A stretch of 48,423 nt of DNA from JAGMXM01 sp964458325 (GCA_964458325.1 CAYWIM010000029.1:1-48423), one strand, 5' to 3'. Positions 1 through 9,899 are shown, numbered from the stretch's first letter. Notes: generated by a model not told the origin, from the letters alone. Translations and numbers: made by a program.

Positions 1-55
1 GAGCGCTGCCCTGTCACGGCAGAGGTTACGGGTTCGAGCCCCGCCACTCCCGCCA
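1..55 (+). tRNA. tRNA-Asp (GTC), 5' end outside the window
   Basis: The window opens inside a tRNA. The anticodon stem is CTGCC (6-10) with GGCAG (18-22) around the loop CTGTCAC, so the anticodon GTC at 13-15 reads Asp codons. The T-loop TTCGAGC (33-39) is flanked by ACGGG and CCCGC, with one A-C mismatch at the outermost pair. The acceptor 3' strand is CACTCCC, then discriminator G and an encoded CCA at 53-55. The D-arm 5' half and acceptor 5' strand lie before base 1. Fucosidase-like coding sequence begins within about 10 bases of the CCA, which is unusually close. Confidence 0.9.
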
Positions 56-65
56 CCCCCACAGC

Positions 66-331
66 CCCAACAAGGGAAAGATCCCCGCCGACGTCTACGA
101 CAACCTCTTCAGGGATTTCAATCCCAGCAGCTTCAACGCCGCGCAGTGGGTGGCCGCCGCCCGCGGCGGCGGCGCGAAATACATGGTCCTCACCGCCAAG
201 CACTGCGACGGCTTCCTGCTCTGGGACTCGAAGACGGACCCCTACAACATCGCCGCCACGCCCTTCCAACGCGACGTTTGCGCCGAGCTCGCCGCTGCCG
301 TGCACGCGGCCGGCATGAGGCTGGGCTGTAG
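66..331 (+). pseudogene. Alpha-L-fucosidase (GH29) fragment, N-terminal catalytic part
   Basis: From about base 66 the frame reads SPNKGKIPADVYDNLFRDF, continuing through AAQWVAAARGGGAKYMVLTA, KHCDGFLLWDSKTDPYNI and RDVCAELAAAVHAAGMRLGC. This matches the conserved GH29 stretch that precedes the catalytic nucleophile region, where families typically read aGAKYxvLTaKHHDGF. There is no start codon or signal peptide: the piece begins mid-protein just after the tRNA. After the residues equivalent to LGCYYS the similarity stops at about 329-331 and the frame runs into unrelated residues. GH29 proteins are usually 450 residues or more, so this is about a fifth of one. GH29 enzymes release terminal L-fucose from glycans; this piece cannot be functional. 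Family assignment is from pattern recognition. Confidence 0.7.
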
Positions 332-337
332 ATCTCT

Positions 338-520
338 GTGCCGGAAGGCGACCGCGCCCCGCTTGACACGATCGTGGCGCTCGAACTCGACACCGACGCG
401 CTGCGGCTCCCGGCGATCAGCGTGCCCGGCTCGGCTTCGCTCACGACAAAAGCCAAAGCCACGTCGTCCAACGTGTATCAGAACCAATCCACCTACGGCC
501 CCGACGATTGGGGAATTCCA
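338..520 (+). pseudogene. Fucosidase C-terminal fragment, different frame from the piece above
   Basis: A second reading frame starts at the VPEGDRAPLDTIVALELD segment and continues through LPAISVPGSASLTTKAKATS and SNVYQNQSTYGP. This resembles the end of the C-terminal beta-sandwich and the start of the discoidin-like extension found in verrucomicrobial and planctomycete alpha-L-fucosidases. It lies about 10 bases after the GH29 catalytic fragment but in another frame, and some 250-300 residues expected between them are absent. After STYGPD the frame continues to a stop near 613 with residues I do not recognise, so a second junction near 517 is possible. Together the two pieces look like one fucosidase gene whose middle was lost. 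Confidence 0.5.
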
Positions 521-572
521 CCACTCGAGATCGACCAGGTGACTCTTGCTCCCGCCCCAGTGGTGCGGAGCC

Positions 573-3500
573 CTATTTCGTCTGGATCCGGTAGAACACG
601 GCGTCTGCGTTGATGGTCTCGTTGGTGAGGAGGTTCTCCGGGGGCGTTCCGGGTATATCTGTCATGAGGGGAACCATCGGCGATGCCAGATTCGTCGTGC
701 CCCATAGCTCGTAAACCTTCCCAGTCGCGCTCTCCCACCCGATCACCGTCTGAAAGTCTGCTCCCAACACCTTCTGCATAAAAGTGATGCCGAATGCAGT
801 ATGGGTTATGGCGTCGAAGGTCGTCTTCGCCGTTTCGACATTGCCCGCATTGTCGCGAGCGATGCTGAAGAAGCTGTACTTCACGCCGGGCTCGCCAGCG
901 ACCGCGGCGTTATTGTTGGTAGTGGATGACACCCAGGGGGCGTGAGGATCATCTTCTCGTGCCGCATAGATCGTGAAGTCCTTTAGCCCGGAATCCAAAT
1001 CGTACCCGGACCAACTCACCCCGAAGTTCTTCGGCGAGATCGCCGGCAGTGCGGCTACCGAACTCACCGGCCCGGCGGCATCCACCGCATTGGTAATGGT
1101 GGGGGTTGCGATGGCCTCGTTCGCGTCAAAGATGATCTTCGCCACGGCGACAATCTGAGCTCGTGAGCTGGTGTTGGTCTTGCACTGGATCCGGTAACTC
1201 ACGAAGCCCTCGCCGCACGGGGCGTTCGTGTTAGGCGGCAGGAAGCCGGCGATCGGGTCTTCAGTGGCCAGACCAGTGACCGGGTCAATTGAATCGAAAC
1301 GCCAGGTGGCCAGGCCGGTGTTGGCGTCCAAATTCGCCGAGAACTCCACGTACAGGCCGGTCGTCTGCCGCAGGTCGAGGCGCTTGGTGTAATGGTTCAG
1401 CCCCGCAGGAATATCGAAGACTTTCGTGCCGATTCCGAATTGGTCCAGTTGGAATGTCGCCAGATCGAGGTTCGCATCCATCTGGTTGGTGACCACGATG
1501 AACTGCGCCGCCGCAGTGGCGCTGCTTATGTTCTCGAATTGAATCTTGTAAGGCAGGACCTGCTGGGAGGCGATCCACCTTTGGTCACCAAACCCACCCG
1601 GGCCGACAATGTCGTTCGGGTCTTGAGAGCCGACGATAGAGCCGTTTGCACTCCCCAACTCGTCACCCAAAGCCGCCATCCAGAGAGCTTCATTCGCCCC
1701 AGGATTCCATGACCATGTGTGGCCCCATCGGAGGTCATGGCCATCTACGATATTCTTTTCTGTGTTGTACTTATCTGCGGTTTTCAACATGGGATCTACT
1801 ACGTGCTTCACGGGGTCTATTCCCGTGAAGTTGCCACCAAAGTGTGGCGCCACATTCCACTTTTGGCCAGTCAATATAGATAGAATTCTGCCAATATTGC
1901 TAAGGTGGCCTTGCAGCTGTAGACCTCCACTGAGTAATCGAATGTCACCGACTAATCCGTTGATTGTGCGCCTGGATCTGACGTAGGTCGCTGCAGTTGG
2001 CCCGTCTTGCCCGGAATCCTGTCTCCCACCTGATCGGAAAATCAACCCATCTGGATCATAATATGCTGTCGGACTATTGTTGACATAAGAATACAAATTA
2101 ACACCTCCACCTTCTAGTCCGATAGGATCTCGTGAGAAATACCTCCCAAAGGCAGCACAATAGAATCGCGCGCGCATATAGTCCAGACCATCTCCCACAC
2201 TTAACACACCACACATCCCCACAAAAGCGTTCTGATTCGCCACCTCCTCTGAGGAACTCGACCTTTCGCCAAACGGCAAATACGCATAGTGATTCAGCGC
2301 CACCTCAAATTCGTTCACGACTTGCATGGTGTTGCCCATGCGGTCGTAGGAGAAATAGTCTCGTGATCCAGCAGGCCGCTGGACGGCTTCCAGTCCGAGC
2401 CCGTGAAAGTACATTGCCTGTATACCACCGCCGGCCGAGTACTCGCCCACCACGTCGCCCAAGCCAAAGGGATCGAGCAGGTACTCGGTCAGAACGCCAT
2501 TTCGCGTGGTTCGGCGCAGGTTGCCCAGTTCATCGTATTCGTAAGTCAGCGTGCCGTCAGCGGTGACACTGGATACCATCCGGTTCTCGGCGTTGTACCC
2601 GAAGGTTTGGCTGCCAGCCGGCCCGGTCTGGCCGATCTGGTTGCCATCGCCGTCATAACTGAAGACATCGCCGCCGACCTGCGTGTACTGGTCGTCCTGA
2701 TTCACAATGTAGTAGGTCGTCACGCCGTTGTCGGTGACGCTGGTCCGGTTCCCGGCGGCATCATAGGCGTACTCGATGATCCGCCCTGCCGGTGTAGTTA
2801 CACGGGTCAACTGGCCGAGTTGGTCATATTTGTAGCTCCAAGTGCCTTCAAGTGTGGTCATTGTAATCGGGCGACCGGCTGTATCGTAGGCGTATGCGTA
2901 GCGACTTACCACCTGATTAACAACGCCGAAGTGGACGATATTGGTCATGCGCCCAGAGCGGTCATATGCATAAGTGCTGTGCGTGTTGTTGCCGCGGTCT
3001 CGGCGAATCAGTTGGCCGGCGTTATTGTAAGTGTATGCGACAATGGCCGTACCGGACCCGTCGCGAAGCGACGCGAGCCGCCCTTGGGCGTCGTAGGTGT
3101 ATTGGACGGCGAAGCCAGTCTGGGCCACCATATTGGTTCTGCGGCCCTCGGCATCGTACTCGTAGCGCAGGTAGCGGCCGTTCGGGTAGCTGACGCGCGT
3201 TACCCTATCCGCCGCATCGTATTCCACGCTTATGACCCCGGTCTGGTTTGAAATATTTACGAGATTTCGATGGGCGTCGTAGTCATAGCTAACAACACTC
3301 CCATCGGGATAAACCTTTCGAGTCAGCAAATCCTTCTCGTTATAGGCATAGTCGATGGACTGGCCCCGCCCGTTGATCCAGTTGGTGAGGTTGCCGCGAG
3401 CGTCATACTGGTAATGCTCCGCGCCGCCGCCAGGATACCGGATGCTCGCGAGGTTTCCCACGCCGTCGTAGCCGTAGGATTTGGTGTTGCCACGGGCATC

Positions 3501-6500
3501 CCTCAAAGACGTGAGTTGGTTGAATGACCGGTCGTACGAAGCCGAGAACCGGTTGCCCTGTGGATCTTCCCATTGGCCCACGTTGCCGAGACCGTCATAG
3601 CTGAGACTGACCTTGGCCCCGCCAGGACCGACGACGGAAATCGGGTTGCCAGCCGCGTCGCGGCTGATCTGGAGATTCTCATGGGACGGCCCCACAACCT
3701 TGGCGACGTCGCCGTCCGCTCCGTAGTAGATCCAAGTCGTCCCCTCTCCAGATGGCTGAACGAACGTGGCCCCTCTGGTGCTATACCAACTGCTATAGCC
3801 ATAGACCGTCGCCTCTTGACCGCCGTCCCGGTAAGCGCGGGCGATGCGGCCCTGGGAGTCATATTCATAGTACTGGTGTGTCCCATCGGCAAATATGACC
3901 GACGCAACCGCGTGTCGGGAGGCAGGTGAGCCGCCATCTGTGTAGGTAAATCGGGTTGTGCCCTGCGCACTGGAGATGGTTATAAGGAGTTCTCCTGATG
4001 CGTCGTACCCGAAACTGACGCTCCGGCCGACCGGATCGACAATATTCGCGACGCAACCGCCGGGATTCCACTGTATCGTCGTAACGTCGCCTTTGGTGTC
4101 GGTGATGGATATCAACCTGCTGCCGCTGTAATGGAACGTGGCGCGATTACCATTTCGGTCTTCCGTATAGTCCAATGCCCCGGCGTCCGTGAACTGCATG
4201 ACTTGGCCATCCTTCTCTCGCAACCGGAATACCCCGTTGCTGAGGAAAAGAGAGGCGTGGTCTCCCGGTGAGCCCGCATAACTGCCGTCGGCCTGTTTGT
4301 CAAATCGTCGCCAGGGGATGGCGCCGTAATAAACCGTCACCTGGCCATCGGGCGTTGATTGCACGCTCACTTCCCAGAACGCCGGCCGGCCACGTCCAAA
4401 GGCACCCACCGCGTACCGCCGTGCAATCGTGAGCAGCCCGGCCCGGTTCAACTCGAACGAGAGGAGGCGGTTCAAGTCGTGAACCGGTTGCCCAAGGCGA
4501 GAAAGGTAATCCACGTCGTCGGCAATCGATTCATTCACCGCGCTATATGTCGTGCCGATATTGTTCTTGAAGTTGTTAAATATCGGGTTCCAAGCCTCGT
4601 CAGCGATAAAGCTGGGTTTCAATTCAGCTTTGTGGGAGTCCCAGTCCATAGGCAGGTTGTTCTCTGACGCTCCGTAAACATTCACCGAGTAAAAAGCGTT
4701 CCCAGCAATGGCGAAGACCTGCAATTCGATCGAACCACCTTCTCCATGCAGGACACGGCCAGGTGTCGCTCCGTTACCAGTGATCGGGACCACGGCTGAG
4801 GACAACCAGCCGTCACCATACCTCGCCTTGTCAACGAAACGAAAAGCAACGCCTGAAACCGAAATGCGAACAAGCGGGGCGAAGACATACCAGCTCGTGT
4901 AATTCTTGTACTGAATTGAAACGCGGGCGGTGCGGCCCCAGCGGATAGGGCCCGGGTAGACGACATGGAAACTGAGCCCGCGTGGTGGTATAAAGACACA
5001 TGGAAGACTGCCTTGCGGATTCCCTGTCTGCGTGGGTTGCTCGGCTTGAACAATGAGATAATCCTGCGCCTCTGTGGTTTGTTCTCCGTTGTTCGCCACC
5101 AAGTCGTAACGTCCGGGGGGCAGGGTGGAGGCCTCGAAAGTCAATTCTGCGCGGCTGGAGTCGATGATCACTGCTTGAATCGGCTCGTGCACACTCCCGT
5201 GAGCGTTGCGCAGTGAAAAAGTCGTTCCCTCGGCAAATCGTGCGCCGTCAATGCGCAAGACACGCGTGCCGCCGCCCCAGGCGGACAGCACCACAGCCGA
5301 AGATGGACTTTGGATCTCGAAAGGCAGTATCTCGGCCTTGATCGTGAATCCAGCCCCCCCGGTCGGCAGACCTCCCGGCCAGGCCATGAGATAATAGGTC
5401 TTGTCCGCTGTTTCGGATGCGCGAATGACCACGTCGGGAACCATCCACATCTTGTCCTTGGAGAGGAAGTCTTGCTCCGTTGGCACATAGCCGTCGCCAA
5501 GATAAAGCTTGGTCCATCCTTCGCTGCCGTCGCGGTCAAGCGTCACGAGCACTTCCTGACCGCCACCGGGCTTGAACTTGAACCAGCGCGGTTCAGCAAT
5601 CTGGTCAAAACGACTGGTAACAGACGTTCCATTTGTGGGGAGCTCCGGGATTTGGAGGTCGAGCGGACTATTGGCGTAACCGGTGTTGTTGGTCCACTTT
5701 GCCCCCTCGAACATCTCGCCGCGGCAGTTGGCCTGAACCGCCCAGCGCCAACGGCCTTCCGTGCCGCCGGAGACACGGACTTCGGTGGAGAATGCTTTGT
5801 CCTGACCGGGACCAAGCGTTCCAGTGGAGAACACCTCCGCTGCGGCGAGGGGCACGTCGTGCGGGCCCGGATTATCAGGGACCAGCATGATTCGGTCATG
5901 CCAGGCCCCGGGATCTGTTCCGGTGCCGAGATTGCGCACCTTCCAGCACACGGTGGCTTGCGTCCCTGCCTCCACTGCGGACGGGCCGACCACGTCAACC
6001 GCGATCAGGTCAATCTGTGAATCAGCCGTCTCCACAAACTCGAATGCCCCCATGTCGGCGAAAGCGCCCTGGATGCACGCGATGCCTGTGTTGGTCGTGC
6101 GCGGGTCGTCGTATCGCGGTGCGTCCATGCCGTCGGTGAGGGGTGAACTCGGGCCGTCCGCCGAGTCAATGCAAGGGGAGCGGTAGTTGAGCCGAAAGTC
6201 ACCATGGGCTGCGTTCTTGAAACATGGATCGGTGGAAATGTTTCCGTTTTGGCCAGTCTGGTCCGGCATTTGCCACTGGGACGAGGCGTAGTTCTGCCCG
6301 GTGGCCGACCAGACATCGCAGTATCGGAATGAGGAAACAATGCTGCCGCAGCAATTGGCGATGCCGAACTGAACGCTGTGGGCGACGATTGTATTGGCGA
6401 CGTTGACGGTTCCGCCATGGAAGAACATCCCGACATTATTGTCGTCCAAGGTGCAATTGACAACTGTTGCCGAGGCGCTGCCACTCAAACCGGCCTGGAA

Positions 6501-9500
6501 ACCGCGGTCGCATCCCGTGATCACGCAATTTGTCACCAGCATGGTTCCCGCCGCATTTTGAATACCGACGTAAAGACCCTGGCGCAGAATCGAATTGGCA
6601 ATGCTGACCACTGAGCTGCTGCCGCTGCTGGTGACCAAGCCAGCCACACTATCAGCATTCCCCGCCCCGTAGCGCATGATCACATGATCAAAGGTGGCTT
6701 GGCCGCTGACGTAAATTGAATCCCAATCGCCGGCGGCCGGTGTGGTGGTGTTCCCGTCTGCGTTTGTATCACCTCCCACCGAATCGTCACGTTCCGAGGT
6801 AAATGCAATCGGCATGGCCACGGTTCCTGCGGCGATGAGGCAGCCACCGCTGTTGACGGTAATCCCCTTACGTGGGGCAAACTTCACGACTGTTCCCGGG
6901 GCTATCGTCAACACCATACCAGCGGGAACGGTTACCTGGTCGGCGACGTAGTGAGTCTGACCCCCTAGCCACGTCTCGTTCCTCGCCAGAGTTCCACCTG
7001 GGTGCGCTACGCAGATGTACCGCAGCCTCGTGGTTTCATTGGCCAATAGACTTGCGGAGCCTTCCATTTCGATCCCATTCCAGTCGCCCGCCACTGGAAT
7101 GGACTGATTTCCATCCAGGTTGCTGTCTCCACCCACTGAATCGTCTCTGAAACTGGTCATGAAAATGGGTAGTTCAGTGGTTCCCTGGGCTGCGAGCGTG
7201 GACCCGGTTTTCAATAAAATCCCCACATGGCCATCGAACTTGACAATGGCCCCCGGCTGTATCGTAAGAGTGACGCCAGGCGCGACCACCACGTTTTGAT
7301 CCACAATATGGATTGTGTCCGGGGCCCAAGCTTCATTACTGGTAATTGTGCCGCCATGCCAGGCGACACCTTGATTCATTACAGTAAAGACGTGCCTCTG
7401 TTCTTTAAGAAGTCTGCCCGAGCCATCCTTCAAGAGTACGCGAATTTGACAAGGCCCATCGGATAGCGTAGTAGCATCCCAGACAAAGCCGGATTCCATG
7501 GGCTGATGAACAGCCAAGGTGGTGGCGTGACCGTCCCTGTCTGCGAAAACATCCACATAACCGGCGACTCCAAGACCGGCACACGCAAGCCAATCCAGCA
7601 AAACCATTCCGTGGACAAGGAATCGGTTGGTTTGGTTGAGGATCAAGATCGGCGGCATGCTGTTGAGGAAGTACATTGACCCGGGCTGACCATTGGTGGA
7701 ATACCAGTGTCCCATCCCACCACCGCCAGCCACCGTGCAGTTGGTGCCATAAATGAAATCCGTTTGCTCAGAATATACCGTTATACGACCACCCCCGCCC
7801 CCTCCCGACTGCTGACAACCAACGGCGCCGGTTGCCGCCAGTCGTCCTGTCCCGGCCAACCGGCGTGTCTGCACAAGTACGGAGCCTCCAGCTCCACCTC
7901 CCCACCGAGAGTTAAACGTACCGGGTTGCACACCGTTGGCCGTGACAGCCCCGTCCAGCGTGAAGACTCCGGAGACCAACAAACAGACGGCCCCGCCGCC
8001 ATTTACACCGTGTCCGCCACCACCAGAGCCGAGATCCAGCGGCGTCAATGCAGAACCATATGGGCTTGATTCTGTTGGCCAACTGCAACCATACCCGCCG
8101 TTGCCCCCATACGCGCCGCCGGCCCCGCCGTTTCCGCCATAGCCTCCGCCCCCAGGACCGCCGCCGGTCCCATTGGCCAGGGACGTATATCCCAGTCCAT
8201 CCGCGCTGATCTTCGACGTTGCATCCACCACAAGGTTGCTCGCATCGATCGTCACCCCCACGCCCGCCCAAACCTCGTTCACCTTGTTCGATCGGTTCAT
8301 CCCCTCACACCAAATCACCGAGTTGCTCAGAAGATTCAGCGCGCCAAACGCGTGCTCCCCCAATAGCCGCATCTCCGTTCGGCAAAGTGTCAGGGTTGCC
8401 GCGGTCTCCAAATCCGACAGAGCGTCCATTGTCACTTCGCAGCTTTCCAATCGCGTCGTTTCAGGCAACCGCAATCGTGCCCCACCTTGAAGGTCGATCT
8501 GTCCACCCAACATGGTTGGCAGGTTTGTCACGGTCAAATCGGCGCCGCCTTGAAGCGAAATTGAACCACCAACCGCAAATGCGCACCGACCTTGCGGTTC
8601 AAGTGTCCCGCCCTCTTCCACACGCACAACCGCGCCATCGGAAAGCAAGAAGTCCCCCAGCACATGCATCACGGCGTTGCTCTGAACGGTTAACACGGCT
8701 CCCGGTTCGACGATCACTGCGGCATAGCTTTGTGTCAAACCAGCCTCGACACGATAACTGTCCAGGACATGGAGATGCTGATTCGCCACCGAGGTGTCGA
8801 AGAAGCCGCAGGTCCCAGGTTGACCGTCAGACGAGGCAGGGTAATCGTCAGTGCCCAAATTCTCCAACCCGTTGGACACGCTGCAATTGCTCATGCCGGA
8901 AAAGGCGCTTTCCTCGTAATACACCGCAATCCGCCCCCCGCCGCCCCCGCCCGACTGCTGGCATCCATTGGCCCCATGGGCGGTCAACTGGCCACTTCCA
9001 GTCAGCCGGTAGGTCTGCACGAGGATGGACCCGCCTGAGCCGCCTCCCCACCGAGAGTTAAACGTGCCCGGTTGCACACCGTTGGCCGTGACAGCCCCGT
9101 CCAGCGTGAAGACTCCGGAGACCAACAAACAGACGGCCCCGCCGCCATTTACACCGTGTCCGCCACCACCAGAGCCGAGATCCAGCGGCGTCAATGCAGA
9201 ACCATATGGGCTTGATTCTGTTGGCCAACTGCAACCATACCCGCCGTTGCCCCCATACGCGCCGCCGGCCCCGCCGTTTCCGCCATAGCCTCCGCCCCCA
9301 GGACCGCCGCCGGTCCCATTGGCCAGGGACGTATATCCCAGTCCATCCGCGCTGATCTTCGACGTTGCATCCACCACAAGGTTGCTCGCATCGATCGTCA
9401 CCCCCACGCCCGCCCAAACCTCGTTCACCTTGTTCGATCGGTTCATCCCCTCACACCAAATCACCGAGTTGCTGAGAAGGCTGACATCTGAAGTTGCATT

Positions 9501-9788
9501 CAGGGATGCCCCGTTGTGCAGCCAACAAGTGGATTCGCCGGAGGCGAAACGGGAGCAGGAGAGACCGCCTCCTTGAACTGCCAGGACGCCTTGATTGGTC
9601 AATTGCAACAGACCGAATTGGTGACTGCCATGGACTGTCAGCGTCGCATTCGAAACGATCAAGTCGTGGTGCTCGTAGGACATATCCGACGTCGTGACGG
9701 CCACGTTGTTCGTGATCACGATAACGTCGGCAAGCGCCGACCTGACGCACAAGATGGTCAACAAAACGAAAGGAAGGCGGAGATGCAT
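573..9788 (-). CDS. Giant secreted Rhs/YD-repeat protein with beta-helix N-terminal half
   Basis: About 3,071 residues from the ATG at 9788. I chose this start because MHLRLPFVLLTILCVRSALA is a good Sec signal peptide; in-frame ATGs at 9818 and 9899 are alternatives, and none has a clear Shine-Dalgarno. Order by residue: two glycine-rich beta-solenoid blocks (about 30-770) holding a near-identical 144-residue duplication; VxPGxxLTIxPGxVVKF repeats and a parallel beta-helix (about 810-1140); a CARDB-like domain (about 1258-1330); an IPT-like segment (about 1490-1535); YD repeats such as YDAAGNRTSV and YEYDELGNL (about 1910-2530); and an Rhs core ending YFSRDPIGLEGG and YDPDGL (about 2550-2582). 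After the core comes a ~140-residue unassigned stretch, a repeat-type surface domain beginning DPNDIVGPGG, and a tail ending FYRIQTK. Rhs cores usually encapsulate a C-terminal toxin; here a surface module follows instead. It is probably a cell-surface or released protein. Confidence 0.88.
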   Translation of the reverse strand: MHLRLPFVLLTILCVRSALADVIVITNNVAVTTSDMSYEHHDLIVSNATLTVHGSHQFGLLQLTNQGVLAVQGGGLSCSRFASGESTCWLHNGASLNATSDVSLLSNSVIWCEGMNRSNKVNEVWAGVGVTIDASNLVVDATSKISADGLGYTSLANGTGGGPGGGGYGGNGGAGGAYGGNGGYGCSWPTESSPYGSALTPLDLGSGGGGHGVNGGGAVCLLVSGVFTLDGAVTANGVQPGTFNSRWGGGSGGSILVQTYRLTGSGQLTAHGANGCQQSGGGGGGRIAVYYEESAFSGMSNCSVSNGLENLGTDDYPASSDGQPGTCGFFDTSVANQHLHVLDSYRVEAGLTQSYAAVIVEPGAVLTVQSNAVMHVLGDFLLSDGAVVRVEEGGTLEPQGRCAFAVGGSISLQGGADLTVTNLPTMLGGQIDLQGGARLRLPETTRLESCEVTMDALSDLETAATLTLCRTEMRLLGEHAFGALNLLSNSVIWCEGMNRSNKVNEVWAGVGVTIDASNLVVDATSKISADGLGYTSLANGTGGGPGGGGYGGNGGAGGAYGGNGGYGCSWPTESSPYGSALTPLDLGSGGGGHGVNGGGAVCLLVSGVFTLDGAVTANGVQPGTFNSRWGGGAGGSVLVQTRRLAGTGRLAATGAVGCQQSGGGGGGRITVYSEQTDFIYGTNCTVAGGGGMGHWYSTNGQPGSMYFLNSMPPILILNQTNRFLVHGMVLLDWLACAGLGVAGYVDVFADRDGHATTLAVHQPMESGFVWDATTLSDGPCQIRVLLKDGSGRLLKEQRHVFTVMNQGVAWHGGTITSNEAWAPDTIHIVDQNVVVAPGVTLTIQPGAIVKFDGHVGILLKTGSTLAAQGTTELPIFMTSFRDDSVGGDSNLDGNQSIPVAGDWNGIEMEGSASLLANETTRLRYICVAHPGGTLARNETWLGGQTHYVADQVTVPAGMVLTIAPGTVVKFAPRKGITVNSGGCLIAAGTVAMPIAFTSERDDSVGGDTNADGNTTTPAAGDWDSIYVSGQATFDHVIMRYGAGNADSVAGLVTSSGSSSVVSIANSILRQGLYVGIQNAAGTMLVTNCVITGCDRGFQAGLSGSASATVVNCTLDDNNVGMFFHGGTVNVANTIVAHSVQFGIANCCGSIVSSFRYCDVWSATGQNYASSQWQMPDQTGQNGNISTDPCFKNAAHGDFRLNYRSPCIDSADGPSSPLTDGMDAPRYDDPRTTNTGIACIQGAFADMGAFEFVETADSQIDLIAVDVVGPSAVEAGTQATVCWKVRNLGTGTDPGAWHDRIMLVPDNPGPHDVPLAAAEVFSTGTLGPGQDKAFSTEVRVSGGTEGRWRWAVQANCRGEMFEGAKWTNNTGYANSPLDLQIPELPTNGTSVTSRFDQIAEPRWFKFKPGGGQEVLVTLDRDGSEGWTKLYLGDGYVPTEQDFLSKDKMWMVPDVVIRASETADKTYYLMAWPGGLPTGGAGFTIKAEILPFEIQSPSSAVVLSAWGGGTRVLRIDGARFAEGTTFSLRNAHGSVHEPIQAVIIDSSRAELTFEASTLPPGRYDLVANNGEQTTEAQDYLIVQAEQPTQTGNPQGSLPCVFIPPRGLSFHVVYPGPIRWGRTARVSIQYKNYTSWYVFAPLVRISVSGVAFRFVDKARYGDGWLSSAVVPITGNGATPGRVLHGEGGSIELQVFAIAGNAFYSVNVYGASENNLPMDWDSHKAELKPSFIADEAWNPIFNNFKNNIGTTYSAVNESIADDVDYLSRLGQPVHDLNRLLSFELNRAGLLTIARRYAVGAFGRGRPAFWEVSVQSTPDGQVTVYYGAIPWRRFDKQADGSYAGSPGDHASLFLSNGVFRLREKDGQVMQFTDAGALDYTEDRNGNRATFHYSGSRLISITDTKGDVTTIQWNPGGCVANIVDPVGRSVSFGYDASGELLITISSAQGTTRFTYTDGGSPASRHAVASVIFADGTHQYYEYDSQGRIARAYRDGGQEATVYGYSSWYSTRGATFVQPSGEGTTWIYYGADGDVAKVVGPSHENLQISRDAAGNPISVVGPGGAKVSLSYDGLGNVGQWEDPQGNRFSASYDRSFNQLTSLRDARGNTKSYGYDGVGNLASIRYPGGGAEHYQYDARGNLTNWINGRGQSIDYAYNEKDLLTRKVYPDGSVVSYDYDAHRNLVNISNQTGVISVEYDAADRVTRVSYPNGRYLRYEYDAEGRRTNMVAQTGFAVQYTYDAQGRLASLRDGSGTAIVAYTYNNAGQLIRRDRGNNTHSTYAYDRSGRMTNIVHFGVVNQVVSRYAYAYDTAGRPITMTTLEGTWSYKYDQLGQLTRVTTPAGRIIEYAYDAAGNRTSVTDNGVTTYYIVNQDDQYTQVGGDVFSYDGDGNQIGQTGPAGSQTFGYNAENRMVSSVTADGTLTYEYDELGNLRRTTRNGVLTEYLLDPFGLGDVVGEYSAGGGIQAMYFHGLGLEAVQRPAGSRDYFSYDRMGNTMQVVNEFEVALNHYAYLPFGERSSSSEEVANQNAFVGMCGVLSVGDGLDYMRARFYCAAFGRYFSRDPIGLEGGGVNLYSYVNNSPTAYYDPDGLIFRSGGRQDSGQDGPTAATYVRSRRTINGLVGDIRLLSGGLQLQGHLSNIGRILSILTGQKWNVAPHFGGNFTGIDPVKHVVDPMLKTADKYNTEKNIVDGHDLRWGHTWSWNPGANEALWMAALGDELGSANGSIVGSQDPNDIVGPGGFGDQRWIASQQVLPYKIQFENISSATAAAQFIVVTNQMDANLDLATFQLDQFGIGTKVFDIPAGLNHYTKRLDLRQTTGLYVEFSANLDANTGLATWRFDSIDPVTGLATEDPIAGFLPPNTNAPCGEGFVSYRIQCKTNTSSRAQIVAVAKIIFDANEAIATPTITNAVDAAGPVSSVAALPAISPKNFGVSWSGYDLDSGLKDFTIYAAREDDPHAPWVSSTTNNNAAVAGEPGVKYSFFSIARDNAGNVETAKTTFDAITHTAFGITFMQKVLGADFQTVIGWESATGKVYELWGTTNLASPMVPLMTDIPGTPPENLLTNETINADAVFYRIQTK
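7897..8327 (-). repeat. 431-bp direct repeat, copy B
   Basis: Second copy of the block at 9043-9473, same orientation and frame, covering about residues 488-631 of the giant protein. Only two mismatches are visible, at the end nearest 7920. The sequence beyond both borders diverges abruptly. This is a recent segmental duplication or gene-conversion tract inside one gene. Confidence 0.93.
9043..9473 (-). repeat. 431-bp direct repeat, copy A (first in the protein)
   Basis: This block, encoding about residues 106-249 of the giant protein (from LLSNSVIWCEG to NSRWGGG), recurs exactly 1,146 bp away at 7897-8327. By eye the two copies differ at only two bases, close together near 9066-9069. It includes the glycine-rich run GGGPGGGGYGGNGGAGGAYG. 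The flanking sequence is homologous but clearly diverged (for example SGGSILVQTYRL against AGGSVLVQTRRL), so the identity boundaries are sharp. Confidence 0.93.
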
Positions 9789-9899
9789 CAGCCACGGAGA
9801 AGAATGGTACGGCGTCATAGGGAGACTCTGGAAAATTCCGAGCGCAGATGATGTCTTGGCACCGGTACGTTTTTCAATGAAGAAGTGAGGTAGACCCAT

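Noticed and set aside
329..590. AGATCT, GAATTC, CTCGAG and GGATCC all occur within about 260 bases, resembling a cloning polylinker.
   Set aside because: They are scattered through protein-like sequence of two natural genes at irregular spacing. Four common hexamers in this length is unremarkable, and no vector sequence is present.
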